A stretch of DNA of 64,000 bases, taken from contig DAOUBF010000052.1 of NCBI GenBank assembly GCA_034432795.1, positions 62,001 to 126,000 on the forward strand. The letters run 5' to 3'. Under the pieces are notes generated by a model that was given only the letters and a program-made list of their open reading frames with translations, searched no databases and was not told the DNA's origin. Of the stretch, positions 31,483 to 40,038 are shown piece after piece (within the stretch, counting starts at the first letter, position 1; every line of letters starts with the position of its first letter). Source of the DNA: DAOUBF01 sp034432795. Lineage in GTDB: Bacteria; Chloroflexota; Anaerolineae; DSLN01. The position numbers and the translations under genes are program-made.

Positions 31483-32202
31483 ATGGCCAGAGTCTGCCGG
31501 GTTGCCCCCCGTTATTGGGCTTACGTGCTGCTTTCTGCCATCCTGTTGGCCGGCTGCACCCCGGTCCATGTCGTCCTGGTAGGGGTGCCAACCCAGGGCA
31601 CGCTAGAAGCAGGCACCCCAGCACCGGGCTTCAACGCGCTTCCCCTCGCGGCGACAGGCGCCGCGGCGACGCCATCGGCAACCGCTTCGCCTACGCCTTA
31701 CGTGCGGCCCAAACCGGCCCATTCCGCCCCCACCCGTATCGTGGCGCCGGCGATTGAGCTGGATGCGCCGGTTGTCCCCGTCGGTTGGGAAGTGGACGCG
31801 CAGGGGATCAGTCGCTGGCAGACCGCAGGCAACGCGGCTGGCTGGCACATCAACTCGGCCTACCCCGGCCAGCCGGGGAATGTGGTCCTCTCCGGCCACA
31901 ACAACACCCAGGGCGAGGTGTTTCGCGACCTGACACGCTTCAAGCCGGGCGACGAGATCATCCTGTATGCCGAGAGCCAGGTATACCTGTACCGCGTCCA
32001 GGAATGGTTCATCGTGCCGGAGCGTGAGGCCACGCCGGAACAGCAGCAGCAGAACGCACGCTGGGCCGCGCCCACGCGGGATGAGCGGCTGACCCTGATC
32101 TCCTGCTGGCCGTTCCGCACCAACACGCACCGCATCATCGTCATTGCCCACCCGGTCCTCTCCACTGCCCAGGGCGATGCTCTAGGGCACGGGCCGAAGT
32201 AG
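31483..32202 (+). CDS. Sortase (transpeptidase), lipid-anchored
   Basis: A 239-residue sortase of the class D/E/F type. The catalytic triad is visible: His139 in LSGHNN, Cys208 in LTLISCWPF, Arg217 in THRIIVIA. The N-terminal LLSAILLAGC is a lipobox, so the enzyme is probably held outside the membrane by a lipid, followed by a Thr/Pro/Ala linker and the barrel (TRIVAPAIELDAPVVPVGWE). ATG 31483 with GGAG 7 bp upstream is chosen; an earlier in-frame start would overlap the previous gene and place the lipobox internally. Its likely substrate is the LPETG protein encoded behind fliA. Confidence 0.88.
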   Translation: MARVCRVAPRYWAYVLLSAILLAGCTPVHVVLVGVPTQGTLEAGTPAPGFNALPLAATGAAATPSATASPTPYVRPKPAHSAPTRIVAPAIELDAPVVPVGWEVDAQGISRWQTAGNAAGWHINSAYPGQPGNVVLSGHNNTQGEVFRDLTRFKPGDEIILYAESQVYLYRVQEWFIVPEREATPEQQQQNARWAAPTRDERLTLISCWPFRTNTHRIIVIAHPVLSTAQGDALGHGPK

Positions 32203-32254
32203 TGGTCAGACGACAGACTACAGCTCGTTGACCGTCGTCTACCGTCCCGCCAGC

Positions 32255-32321
32255 CTTCACGCCACTTTAATCCACTTTTCACGCGTTCTTAACTGACAGC
32301 GCCCCCTGACCATGCTATGAT
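32255..32321 (+). promoter_or_regulatory. Phased 11-bp repeat array plus promoter of the glycosidase-flgC block
   Basis: CTTCACGCC (AC 32259), CTTTAATCC (register 32270, AC replaced by AT), CTTTTCACGC (AC 32281) and CTTAACTGAC (AC 32292) keep the 11-bp register. The -35 CTGACA (32293-32298), a 17-bp spacer and -10 TATGAT (32316-32321) follow. The distance from last AC to the -10 is 24 bp, as at 6153 and 19881. Confidence 0.75.
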
Positions 32322-32398
32322 GGGCGCAGCTTGTTGGTGGTCGGCCACACCTGCCCGTGGCCGTCCTGGGCATTTATGTGCTGAGGGGAGTTCGCCTG

Positions 32399-33799
32399 AT
32401 GGCGCAAGGCAACGTCACCCCGATCCACTATTATGGGGTACCGACCCTCTCCCGACCGGTGGGGGCCGGCATGCTCACGACCTCTTCCGGTTGGCCCGCC
32501 GCAGGCAATGGGTTTGCCCAGGTGCTGGCGGCGCAACTGGCCGCGCTCACGCGCTTCTCCCTGCCCCCACCCGTGTTTGCGCCTATGGGGAGCGCCACCG
32601 GCATGTCTGCACATGCCAGCCTGGCCCTCTCTCCCTGGAACATCCCCGGCTTCTTCAGCCTCACGGCGCAGACACGCACCCCACAACCGACCTGGGTGCG
32701 CCCCGGCGTTGTGGAGCCTGGCGTGCCCCCTCCCCAGGGTTCGGGGAACGAAAGGGTGACGACGGAGGATGGGCTATCAACAGATTCGGGGAACGGATTG
32801 AACGGACTTGACTCAGTACCAAGCTCCCCAGTACCTGGCTCTAGCCCGGTTCCACCCTCCGTCCTCCGTCCTCCGTCCTCCATCTTGGAGACTGGCCCGC
32901 TGCCGTTAGAGGCCTTCCCCCGCCCACCTGCCGACAACGGGCGGGGGATGCACTGGATCCCTACCGTGCGCTCATCGCCCGCCGTCGTGGACCGCTTTGT
33001 CCGCGAACTGGTGGATATGAACATCAAGTGGGTGGTCTTCCTGAACGACGGCGCCAACATCGGGGACAACGATTACCTGGTCCGGCAACTCGTGGCGCAC
33101 GGGATTGAGCCGGTGATGCGGGTGTACACCAACGGCCTGGAGCCGATCTCCGGCGACCTGGGCGCGATGGTGCGCCATTACACGGGCCTGGGCGTGCACT
33201 ACTTCCAACTGTATAACGAACCCAACGTGGCTGCCGAGAACGGCGGCGCGGCCCCCGACGTCAACCGCTACCTGGACCTGTGGCTGCCCGCAGCCAAGGT
33301 GGTGGTGGCCAACGGCGGCCTGCCCGGTTTCGGCGCCCTCAGCCCCGGCGGCGACGTGGATGATCGCGCCTTCCTGCGGGACGCGTTGCTCGCTATCCGC
33401 GCGCGCGGCGAAACGGCGGTGCTGGACCGCGCCTGGCTGTCCAGCCATAACTACGCTGGCGAACGCCCCCTGTCCGATCCCGATGGCTTCCTGCGCTTCC
33501 GCCAGTACGACGCCATCATCCGCAGCATCCTGGGCCGCCCTATGCCTATCATCGGCACCGAAGGGGGCAGCTACACCGTCGGCCCGGTGGACCAGGCCAA
33601 ACAGATTGAACAGGTCCTCGGCGCTTACCGCTACATGCTTCAGCGCGAGCCGTACAACTTCGCCTACACCTACTGGATCATCGCCAACCGCGCTGGCGGC
33701 GGGCACGACCCCGCCTGGGAGTGGCAGGCGCTGTTCCACCCAGATTGGACCAGCCCACTGGTGGAGGCATTAAAGCAATTCGCCCAGGCTTACGCTTAA
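32399..33799 (+). CDS. Glycoside-hydrolase-like (TIM-barrel) protein in the flagellar cluster
   Basis: A 466-residue protein. The N-terminal 175 residues are low-complexity and largely repeat-derived (family E and GGACGG repeats at 32760-32890). The C-terminal domain is a clan GH-A-like barrel with YNEPN (acid/base candidate Glu274) and IIGTEGGSY (nucleophile candidate Glu388), as in GH5/GH39-type enzymes. No signal peptide is seen, so export through the flagellar channel or cytoplasmic location are both possible. ATG 32399 has GAGGGGAG 8 bp upstream. It heads the flgC block. Substrate unknown. Confidence 0.75.
   Translation: MAQGNVTPIHYYGVPTLSRPVGAGMLTTSSGWPAAGNGFAQVLAAQLAALTRFSLPPPVFAPMGSATGMSAHASLALSPWNIPGFFSLTAQTRTPQPTWVRPGVVEPGVPPPQGSGNERVTTEDGLSTDSGNGLNGLDSVPSSPVPGSSPVPPSVLRPPSSILETGPLPLEAFPRPPADNGRGMHWIPTVRSSPAVVDRFVRELVDMNIKWVVFLNDGANIGDNDYLVRQLVAHGIEPVMRVYTNGLEPISGDLGAMVRHYTGLGVHYFQLYNEPNVAAENGGAAPDVNRYLDLWLPAAKVVVANGGLPGFGALSPGGDVDDRAFLRDALLAIRARGETAVLDRAWLSSHNYAGERPLSDPDGFLRFRQYDAIIRSILGRPMPIIGTEGGSYTVGPVDQAKQIEQVLGAYRYMLQREPYNFAYTYWIIANRAGGGHDPAWEWQALFHPDWTSPLVEALKQFAQAYA
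32760..32890 (-). repeat. Composite repeat (family E plus GGACGG) in frame inside the glycosidase-like gene
   Basis: On the minus strand it reads GGAACCGGGCTAGAGCCAGG, TACTGGGGAGCTTGGTACTG, AGTCAAGTCCGTTCAATCCG and TTCCCCGAATCTGTTGATAG, an inverted copy of 27236-27342. It is translated as part of a Ser/Pro-rich linker. Confidence 0.85.
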
Positions 33800-33812
33800 A
33801 GGAGGGAATGAC

Positions 33813-34268
33813 ATGGGCTTTTTGACCTCACTGCACATCACCGCCTCGGCATTGACCGCGCAGCGGCTGCGCATGGATGTCATTGCCAACAACGTGGCCA
33901 ACGCTGAGACGACACGCACTGCGGCGGGCGGCCCTTACCGCCGCGAGCAGGTGGTATTCATGCCGATTGAGGCGCGCCCGCCTTTCCGCCTGCCCCCGCT
34001 GGTAGCCGCCCGGCGCGGCCAGGCCTCCCTGGGGGCCGGAGGCGTCCAGGTGGTCCAGGTGGTGGAAGACCCCACGCCTGGCCCCACCCTGTACCAGCCC
34101 GACCATCCCGACGCGGATGAGAACGGCTTTGTCGCCTACCCCAACGTCAACCTGGTGACCGAAATGACCGATCTGCTCTCGGCCACGCGCTCCTACGAGG
34201 CCAATGTGACCGTCGCCAATGCTGCCAAGAGCATGGCGCTGCGGGCGCTGGACATTGGGCGCGTCTAA
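33813..34268 (+). CDS. flgC: Flagellar rod protein FlgC
   Basis: Proximal rod subunit, 151 residues. The axial motifs LHITASALTAQRLRMDVIAN and NVANAETTRTAAGG open the protein; PNVNLVTEMTDLLSATRSYE and NVTVANAAKSMALRALDIG close it. AGGAGGG lies before ATG 33813. flgB, its usual upstream partner, is instead at 40688. Confidence 0.93.
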   Translation: MGFLTSLHITASALTAQRLRMDVIANNVANAETTRTAAGGPYRREQVVFMPIEARPPFRLPPLVAARRGQASLGAGGVQVVQVVEDPTPGPTLYQPDHPDADENGFVAYPNVNLVTEMTDLLSATRSYEANVTVANAAKSMALRALDIGRV

Positions 34269-34313
34269 GGCGAGAGGCGATAGACAACAGACGACGGACG
34301 ACGGAGTGAGGAC

Positions 34314-34640
34314 ATGGACCTTCAAGCGATTCGCACAGCCTACACATCCGGGCAGCCCAGGCTCACCGGCATTGGGGGGCAGGCAGGCGCTCAGCGCACC
34401 CCGCAGGCCGAGACCGGCCTGGACGCCTTCGGCAAGACGTTTGAGCAGGCCATCCAGGCGCTGAACAACCAGCAACTGGAGGCCGACCAATGGGCCGCCC
34501 GCCTGGCCGCCGGTGAGGACGTGGACCTGCACCAGGTGCTGATCGCCATGGAGCAGGCCGAGATCGGCTTCCGCCTGGCGCTCCAGGTGCGCACTAAGCT
34601 GGTGGAAGCTTACCAGGAGATCATGCGGATGCAGGTATAG
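34314..34640 (+). CDS. fliE: Hook-basal body protein FliE
   Basis: Joins the MS ring to the rod. The 108 residues end in the FliE signature: EDVDLHQVLIAMEQAEIGFR and LALQVRTKLVEAYQEIMRMQ. The N-terminal third is low-complexity. The leader (34269-34305) contains a GACGACGGA repeat fragment. Confidence 0.9.
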   Translation: MDLQAIRTAYTSGQPRLTGIGGQAGAQRTPQAETGLDAFGKTFEQAIQALNNQQLEADQWAARLAAGEDVDLHQVLIAMEQAEIGFRLALQVRTKLVEAYQEIMRMQV

Positions 34641-34690
34641 GGGGCAGGCTTTTGTGTAGATTCGGAGATCAAGGATCGGAGATCAGGCGT

Positions 34691-34752
34691 GTAGGGCAGG
34701 TTTCCATACCTGCCGCTACAGCACGGCAGGCGGGTATAGAAACCCGCCCTAC
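34691..34752 (+). repeat. Double palindromic repeat (family D), upstream of fliF
   Basis: GTAGGGCAGGTTTCCATACC followed by TGCC, then GGCAGGCGGGTATAGAAACC and CGCCCTAC. It is the inverted counterpart of 6285-6372. Confidence 0.82.
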
Positions 34753-34774
34753 GAAAGCTGGGGGTTAGTACTCT

Positions 34775-36442
34775 ATGGAATCATTCCTTCCCGCTCTCAC
34801 CAACCAGATCGCCGCCCTCTGGGGGCGCCTGAGCCGCCTGCAACGCGCCGCCCTGGTTGCGCTGCTTTTGACTGGCGCCGGCCTGATCGTGGCCTTCCTG
34901 CTGTGGGCGCGCACCCCGGATTACGTTGTGGCCTTCAGCGGGCTGACCGAGGAGGACGCCGGGCGCATCGTGGAGCAGCTCCAGGCCTCCAACACGCCTT
35001 ACCAGTTGGCCGGCGGGGGCACCATCCTGGTGCCGCGCGATCAGGTGTATGAGGTGCGCCTGGCAATGGCCCGCCAGGGCCTGCCCCAGGGCGGCAACGT
35101 GGGCTTTGAACTGTTCAGCGCCCCTACGCTGGGGATGACCGAGTTCAGCCAGCAGGTGAATTACCAGCGGGCACTGGAGGGCGAACTGGCCCGCACCATC
35201 CGCAGCCTGAACGCCGTCCAAGATGTGCGCGTGCATATTGTCCTCCCCCAGCCCTCGCTCTACACCACCCAGAAACAAGAGCCGACCGCCTCCATCACCT
35301 TGAAGCTCAAGCCGGGCCGCCAGATTGAGCCGGAGCAGGTGGCCGCCATCCGCCACCTGGTGGCCTCCAGCGTGGAGGGCCTCAAGCCGGATAACATCAC
35401 CATTGTAGACACCGAGGGGACGCTGCTCTCCACGCCGATTGAAGACGAGACGGGCATTGCGGCGGCTACCGCTTTGAGCACCAACCAGATTCAGGCGCAA
35501 CGCGCTTATGAGGCTGCCATTGAGCATAAGGTCCAGGCCATGCTGGACCGTGTGCTGGGGCCGAACAAGTCGGTGGTGCGCGTCGCTGCCCAATTGAACT
35601 GGGACCAGGTGGAGACCACCAGCCAGGTGGTCACGCCCACCGGCGCCATCCGCAGCAGCCAGACGATCTCCGAAACCTACGCGGGCGCCCCTGGGCTGGC
35701 CGGAGGCATTCCGGGGAGCAGCAGCAACCTGCCCGGCGCGCCCTCGTACCAGACGGTGATCTCCGGCACACAGGGCGTCCTGTACAACCGCAACGAGAGC
35801 ACGATCAACTACGAACTCGGCCAGACCGAAACCCGCCAGATCAAGGCGCCTGGCCAGGTGGCGCGGCTATCCCTGTCCGTGCTGGTGGACGGCGTGACGG
35901 ACACGCAGCAACTCACCGCGCTCAGCCAGGCGGTGGCGGCAGCGGCAGGCATTGACCCTGCGCGCGGTGACCAGCTCAGTGTGGACACGCTGGCCTTTGA
36001 CCGCAGCTACGCCGAGCAGCAACAGGCCGAGTTAAGCGACGCAGCCCGTCAGCAAGACATCTTCCAGTACGCGCAGTGGGTCGCGCTGGGGCTGGTCTTG
36101 CTGGGGCTGCTGTGGTACGTGTGGCGGCTGTTCCGCAACCTGCTCCTGCAGGCCGCGCCGCTGGCGTTGCCCGTGCCCCTGCCCGCGCCGCTGCCCAGCC
36201 TGAAGCTCGCCACAGCCCCAGGAGCCGAGGCGTTACTTAGCGCGGCTCAGGAGACGCCGGCGGGCTTGCTGCACGCGCCCCTGCCCGGCAGAGAACTGGA
36301 GGCGGGCGAACAGGCGCAGGCGGAGGCAGCCGAACCATTGGCTGATCCTGAGCAGATTGAACGCCACCTGCTGCACCTGGCTCAGCGGCAGCCGGAAGCC
36401 ATCGCCCAGATCATTCGCACATGGCTGAATGAACGTGATTGA
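34775..36442 (+). CDS. fliF: MS-ring protein FliF
   Basis: Forms the membrane ring on which the motor and export gate assemble. The 555 residues have a membrane span near 22-45, ring-building motifs (VAFSGLTEEDAGRIVEQLQA, then RQGLPQGGNVGFELF), VNYQRALEGELARTIRSLNA, and a second span near 430-450 before the FliG-binding C-terminus (ERHLLHLAQRQPEAIAQIIR with TWLNE). fliG overlaps its end by 14 bp. Confidence 0.96.
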   Translation: MESFLPALTNQIAALWGRLSRLQRAALVALLLTGAGLIVAFLLWARTPDYVVAFSGLTEEDAGRIVEQLQASNTPYQLAGGGTILVPRDQVYEVRLAMARQGLPQGGNVGFELFSAPTLGMTEFSQQVNYQRALEGELARTIRSLNAVQDVRVHIVLPQPSLYTTQKQEPTASITLKLKPGRQIEPEQVAAIRHLVASSVEGLKPDNITIVDTEGTLLSTPIEDETGIAAATALSTNQIQAQRAYEAAIEHKVQAMLDRVLGPNKSVVRVAAQLNWDQVETTSQVVTPTGAIRSSQTISETYAGAPGLAGGIPGSSSNLPGAPSYQTVISGTQGVLYNRNESTINYELGQTETRQIKAPGQVARLSLSVLVDGVTDTQQLTALSQAVAAAAGIDPARGDQLSVDTLAFDRSYAEQQQAELSDAARQQDIFQYAQWVALGLVLLGLLWYVWRLFRNLLLQAAPLALPVPLPAPLPSLKLATAPGAEALLSAAQETPAGLLHAPLPGRELEAGEQAQAEAAEPLADPEQIERHLLHLAQRQPEAIAQIIRTWLNERD

Positions 36443-37451
36443 ACGCAGAACTTCCTCCAGACTGCGCGGCGAGGACAAGGCCGCCGCGCTACTGATCGCC
36501 TTAGGGGTGGACCTCTCCGCTGAGGTGCTCAAGCACTTCAACGAAGACGAGATCGCCCGGCTGATGCTGGCTGTGGCCCGAACCGGCAAGATGGGGCCAG
36601 AGGTCAAAACCCAGGTCATCACCGATGCCTACCATCTGTCCCAGGCGCACAACGCTATCCTGATCGGCGGCCTGGACTATGCCCGTAAGGTGCTGGCCCG
36701 CACCCTGGGTGAAGCGCAGAGCGAGGAATTGATTGAGCGCATTTCCTCACAGAAGAACTCCTCTTTTGAGTTTCTGCGCAAGGCCGATCCGCAGCAGGTG
36801 GCTACCTTCCTGCGCGATGAGCACCCCCAGACGATCGCTGTGGTCCTCTCCAATCTGGACAGCAAGCAGGCAGCCCAAATCCTGGCTACGCTGGACCCCG
36901 GCCTGCGGGCGGAGGTGGCGGCGCGCATCGCCAGTATGGAGCGTATCTCGCCTCAGGTGATCGCCCAACTGGAGTATGGCCTGGAGCGTAAACTGGCGGG
37001 TATCCTGGACCAGGAGGACCTGGCGGCTTCCGGCGGCATCAACGCCCTGGTGAGGATGCTCAACCAGGTGGACCGGGGGACGGAGAAGAGTATCCTGGAC
37101 CACCTGAGCGAGGCCGATCCGCAACTGGCCGAGGAGTTGCGCGCCCGGCTGTTCACCTTTGATGACATCATCAAGCTGGACGACCGCTCGCTGCAGCGCG
37201 TGCTGCGCGATGTGAACAAGCAGGACCTGGCGCTGGCGCTCAAGGGCACCACCGACGAGGTGCGCAACGCCATCTTCCGCAATATGTCCACCCGCGCCGC
37301 CGAGATGATCAAAGAGGAAATGGAAGTGGCTGGCCCCGTCCGAATGAAGGCCGTGTATGAGGCCCAACGGCGTATCGTGGACGTCATCCGGGCGCTGGAG
37401 GCGGCGGAGGAGATCGTGGTGATGCGTGGAGGCCAGGATGAGTTCGTCTAG
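36429..37451 (+). CDS. fliG: Motor switch protein FliG
   Basis: Rotor protein on which the stator acts. The 340 residues show the EHPQTIAVVLSNLDSKQAAQ and ILATLDP motif in the middle domain and the C-terminal motor helix region LFTFDDIIKLDDRSLQRVLR with NMSTRAAEMIKEEME. The order fliF-fliG-fliH-fliI-fliJ is canonical. Its switch partners fliM and fliN are not in the window. Confidence 0.97.
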   Translation: MNVIERRTSSRLRGEDKAAALLIALGVDLSAEVLKHFNEDEIARLMLAVARTGKMGPEVKTQVITDAYHLSQAHNAILIGGLDYARKVLARTLGEAQSEELIERISSQKNSSFEFLRKADPQQVATFLRDEHPQTIAVVLSNLDSKQAAQILATLDPGLRAEVAARIASMERISPQVIAQLEYGLERKLAGILDQEDLAASGGINALVRMLNQVDRGTEKSILDHLSEADPQLAEELRARLFTFDDIIKLDDRSLQRVLRDVNKQDLALALKGTTDEVRNAIFRNMSTRAAEMIKEEMEVAGPVRMKAVYEAQRRIVDVIRALEAAEEIVVMRGGQDEFV

Positions 37452-38229
37452 TCTCATTAAGGCCGACCAGGTGCGCGTGGCTCCCTTCGTGTTTGTCGTG
37501 CCCGCGCCGGAGAACGCCAGTTCGGCTGCGCCTTTCTCGGCCTTGCCCGGCGACCTGGCCGATCCCAGCATCGCCATCGCCTCCCATGAGGCGGCCACGC
37601 GTCTGTTGCAGGAGGCGCGGCAAAAGGCCGACCAGATCATACGCGAGGCCGAAGGGCGCGCCCAGGCCCTTCTGGCGCAGGCGCGTGAGCGGGGCTACGC
37701 CGAGGGCCGCCGCGAAGGCTGGGAGCAGGGCCGCGAAGAAGGCCGGGCAGCGGGCCAGGCGGAATGGAGCGAGGCCCTGGCAGTGGCGCAACGCCTGATT
37801 GAAGCCGCCCATACCTATCGTGAGCAGACCGTGCGCGCTACCGAGTCCCAAATCGTGGCGCTGGCCTTGCACATCGCCGAGAAGATCATCGGTGATGCCC
37901 TGGCCCGCCAGCCCGAACTTGTCCAGCGCGTGGTGACCAACGCCCTGGCCCATGTCCTGCCCAACGAAGACCTGCACATCCGCCTGCACCCCCGTGATGC
38001 CCAGGCAATTCAGGCGGCCTGGGCCGCTGCGCCGCCGCCCGCTATGGCCGGACATCGCTGGGAGGTCCTGCCCGACCCCGATCTCCAGCCCGGCGACGTG
38101 ATCATTGAACTGCCCAACGGCAGTGTGGATGCGCGCCTGCGGACACAACTGGAGCATATCCGCGCAGCGCTGGAGGCCGCCGGCGCGCCGCCGGACGAGG
38201 GGCGCCGGACGACGGAACGGGGGGATTGA
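37438..38229 (+). CDS. fliH: Flagellar assembly protein FliH
   Basis: Regulates the export ATPase FliI. The 263 residues have a charged Ala/Glu/Arg coiled region (ARERGYAEGRREGWEQGREE with further GxxxG-like steps, typical of FliH) and the C-terminal domain with QIVALALHIAEKIIGDALAR and PNEDLHIRLHPRDA. ATG 37438 is chosen (GGAGGCCAGG upstream); it overlaps fliG by 14 bp. Confidence 0.9.
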   Translation: MSSSSLIKADQVRVAPFVFVVPAPENASSAAPFSALPGDLADPSIAIASHEAATRLLQEARQKADQIIREAEGRAQALLAQARERGYAEGRREGWEQGREEGRAAGQAEWSEALAVAQRLIEAAHTYREQTVRATESQIVALALHIAEKIIGDALARQPELVQRVVTNALAHVLPNEDLHIRLHPRDAQAIQAAWAAAPPPAMAGHRWEVLPDPDLQPGDVIIELPNGSVDARLRTQLEHIRAALEAAGAPPDEGRRTTERGD

Positions 38230-38235
38230 GCGCCT

Positions 38236-39549
38236 ATGGTCAACGCTGCGCTTGACCTGAGCCGCTATCAGATCGCCGTGCGCCACTGCACGCCGGTGGT
38301 GCGCAGTGGCCGCGTGTCCCAGGTGATCGGCCTGACGATTGAGGCCAGGGGCCTGGACTGCCAGATCGGGGAAATCTGCCATATCCAGGCCGGCCAGCAA
38401 GGCACGATCACGGCGGAGGTAGTCGGGTTCAAGGACGACCGTGCCCTGCTCATGCCTCTGGGCGAGATGCAGGGCCTGCAACCGGGGAGCGCGATTATCG
38501 CCACGCGCTCCCACCTGCGCGTACCTGTGGGGCGCGGGCTGCTGGGGCGCGTCCTGGACGGGCTGGGCCGGCCCATAGACGGCAAAGGGCCACTCGCTGT
38601 GGAGGGCTACGCCCCTATCCTCAATTCCGCCCCTCATCCCCTGCGGCGCACGCCGATCACCGAACCCTTGGTGACGGGGGTGCGCGCTATTGATGGGCTA
38701 TTGACGGTGGGCAAGGGGCAGCGCATCGGTATCTTCGCGGGCAGCGGCGTGGGCAAAAGCACGCTCCTGGGCACCATCGCCCGCAATGCCCGTTCGGATG
38801 TCAGCGTGGTGGGGCTGATCGGCGAGCGCGGGCGCGAGGTGCAGGAGTTTATTGAGCGCGACCTGGGCACAGAGGGCCTGGCCCGCTCGGTGGTCGTCGT
38901 CTCTACCTCGGACCAGCCCGCGCTGTTGCGCATCAAGGGCGCCTGGACGGCCACCGCTATTGCGGAGTACTTCCGTGACCAGGGGTTAGATGTGACCTTC
39001 CTGATGGACTCGGTGACGCGCTTCGCTATGGCCCAACGCGAGGTCGGGCTGGCCATCGGCGAACCCCCCGCCAGCAAGGGCTACACGCCCTCGGTGTTTG
39101 CCCTGTTGCCCAAGCTCATGGAGCGGGCGGGCACCTCCGAACGCGGTACGATCACCGGCTTCTACACCGTCCTGGTGGAGGGCGACGACTTCAACGAGCC
39201 GATCACCGACGCCGCCCGCAGCATTCTGGACGGGCACATTATGCTGACACGTGAACTGGCCGCTCGCCATCACTACCCGGCCATTGACGTGCTGCAGTCC
39301 ATCAGCCGGGTCATGCCGGCGATCACCTCCCGCAGCCACCAGAACTTGGCGGGCCGCCTCAAGAAGATGCTGGCGACGTATGAGAAGGCCAAAGACCTGA
39401 TCCACATCGGCGCTTATGTGCCGGGCAGCGACCCGGATATTGACCAGGCCCTGGCTGTCCTGCCCGCAGCCCTGGCCTTTTTGCAACAGGACGATCAGCC
39501 CACCTCCTTTGAGGAGACGCTGACGCGATTGGCGGCGATCTTTGAATAA
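38236..39549 (+). CDS. fliI: Flagellar export ATPase FliI
   Basis: Hexameric F1-type ATPase that feeds the export gate. Of 437 residues, Walker A FAGSGVGKST is at about 167-176, SVVVVSTSDQPALLRIKGAW follows, and DVTFLMDSVTRFAMAQREVG carries Walker B. The C-terminus DQALAVLPAALAFLQQD is family-typical. It begins 7 bp after fliH. Confidence 0.97.
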   Translation: MVNAALDLSRYQIAVRHCTPVVRSGRVSQVIGLTIEARGLDCQIGEICHIQAGQQGTITAEVVGFKDDRALLMPLGEMQGLQPGSAIIATRSHLRVPVGRGLLGRVLDGLGRPIDGKGPLAVEGYAPILNSAPHPLRRTPITEPLVTGVRAIDGLLTVGKGQRIGIFAGSGVGKSTLLGTIARNARSDVSVVGLIGERGREVQEFIERDLGTEGLARSVVVVSTSDQPALLRIKGAWTATAIAEYFRDQGLDVTFLMDSVTRFAMAQREVGLAIGEPPASKGYTPSVFALLPKLMERAGTSERGTITGFYTVLVEGDDFNEPITDAARSILDGHIMLTRELAARHHYPAIDVLQSISRVMPAITSRSHQNLAGRLKKMLATYEKAKDLIHIGAYVPGSDPDIDQALAVLPAALAFLQQDDQPTSFEETLTRLAAIFE

Positions 39550-39563
39550 GTCGCCGAAGGCTT

Positions 39564-40037
39564 ATGAAGGTGAAGTTCTCGCTCCAACCCGTCCTGGACT
39601 ACCGCGCCTCGCGCGTAGAGGCGCTGGAGATTGAGCTGGCCCAGATCGTGCGGGCGCGGGGCGAGGCGGAGAAGGCGTTGGAGCGGTTGCGTGCGATGGA
39701 ACAGGAGCTATTCGCTGAAATTGGACGGCGCCAGCGCGGTGTGCTGGACCTGGCGGCGCTGGCGGCGGGCCGCGCACGGCTGCGCCGCATCCAGGAGGAC
39801 ATCCACCAGCAGACCCAGGTGGTGGAGCACCTGCGCACGCAGGAGGCGCACAAACGCGCCGAGCTGGTCGCCGCCATGCAGGATGAGAAGATTTTAGAGA
39901 AGCTCAAGGAGCGTGAACAGGCCCGCCTGGACGCTGAACTGGCGCGGATGGAGGGCCGCGAGCGTGACGAGATCTACGTCACGCGACATGGCCGCTCCAC
40001 CCATAACGGGCTGAAGCCCAATGGCGATGAGGCTTGA
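39564..40037 (+). CDS. fliJ: FliJ-like flagellar coiled-coil protein
   Basis: A 157-residue, highly charged, almost entirely helical protein (VKFSLQPVLDYRASRVEALE, then EEDIHQQTQVVEHLRTQEAH-like heptads). FliJ is the stalk of the FliH-FliI complex and recycles chaperones. Identified by composition, length and position directly after fliI; the primary sequence is weakly conserved in all FliJ. Confidence 0.82.
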   Translation: MKVKFSLQPVLDYRASRVEALEIELAQIVRARGEAEKALERLRAMEQELFAEIGRRQRGVLDLAALAAGRARLRRIQEDIHQQTQVVEHLRTQEAHKRAELVAAMQDEKILEKLKEREQARLDAELARMEGRERDEIYVTRHGRSTHNGLKPNGDEA

Positions 40038-40038
40038 G

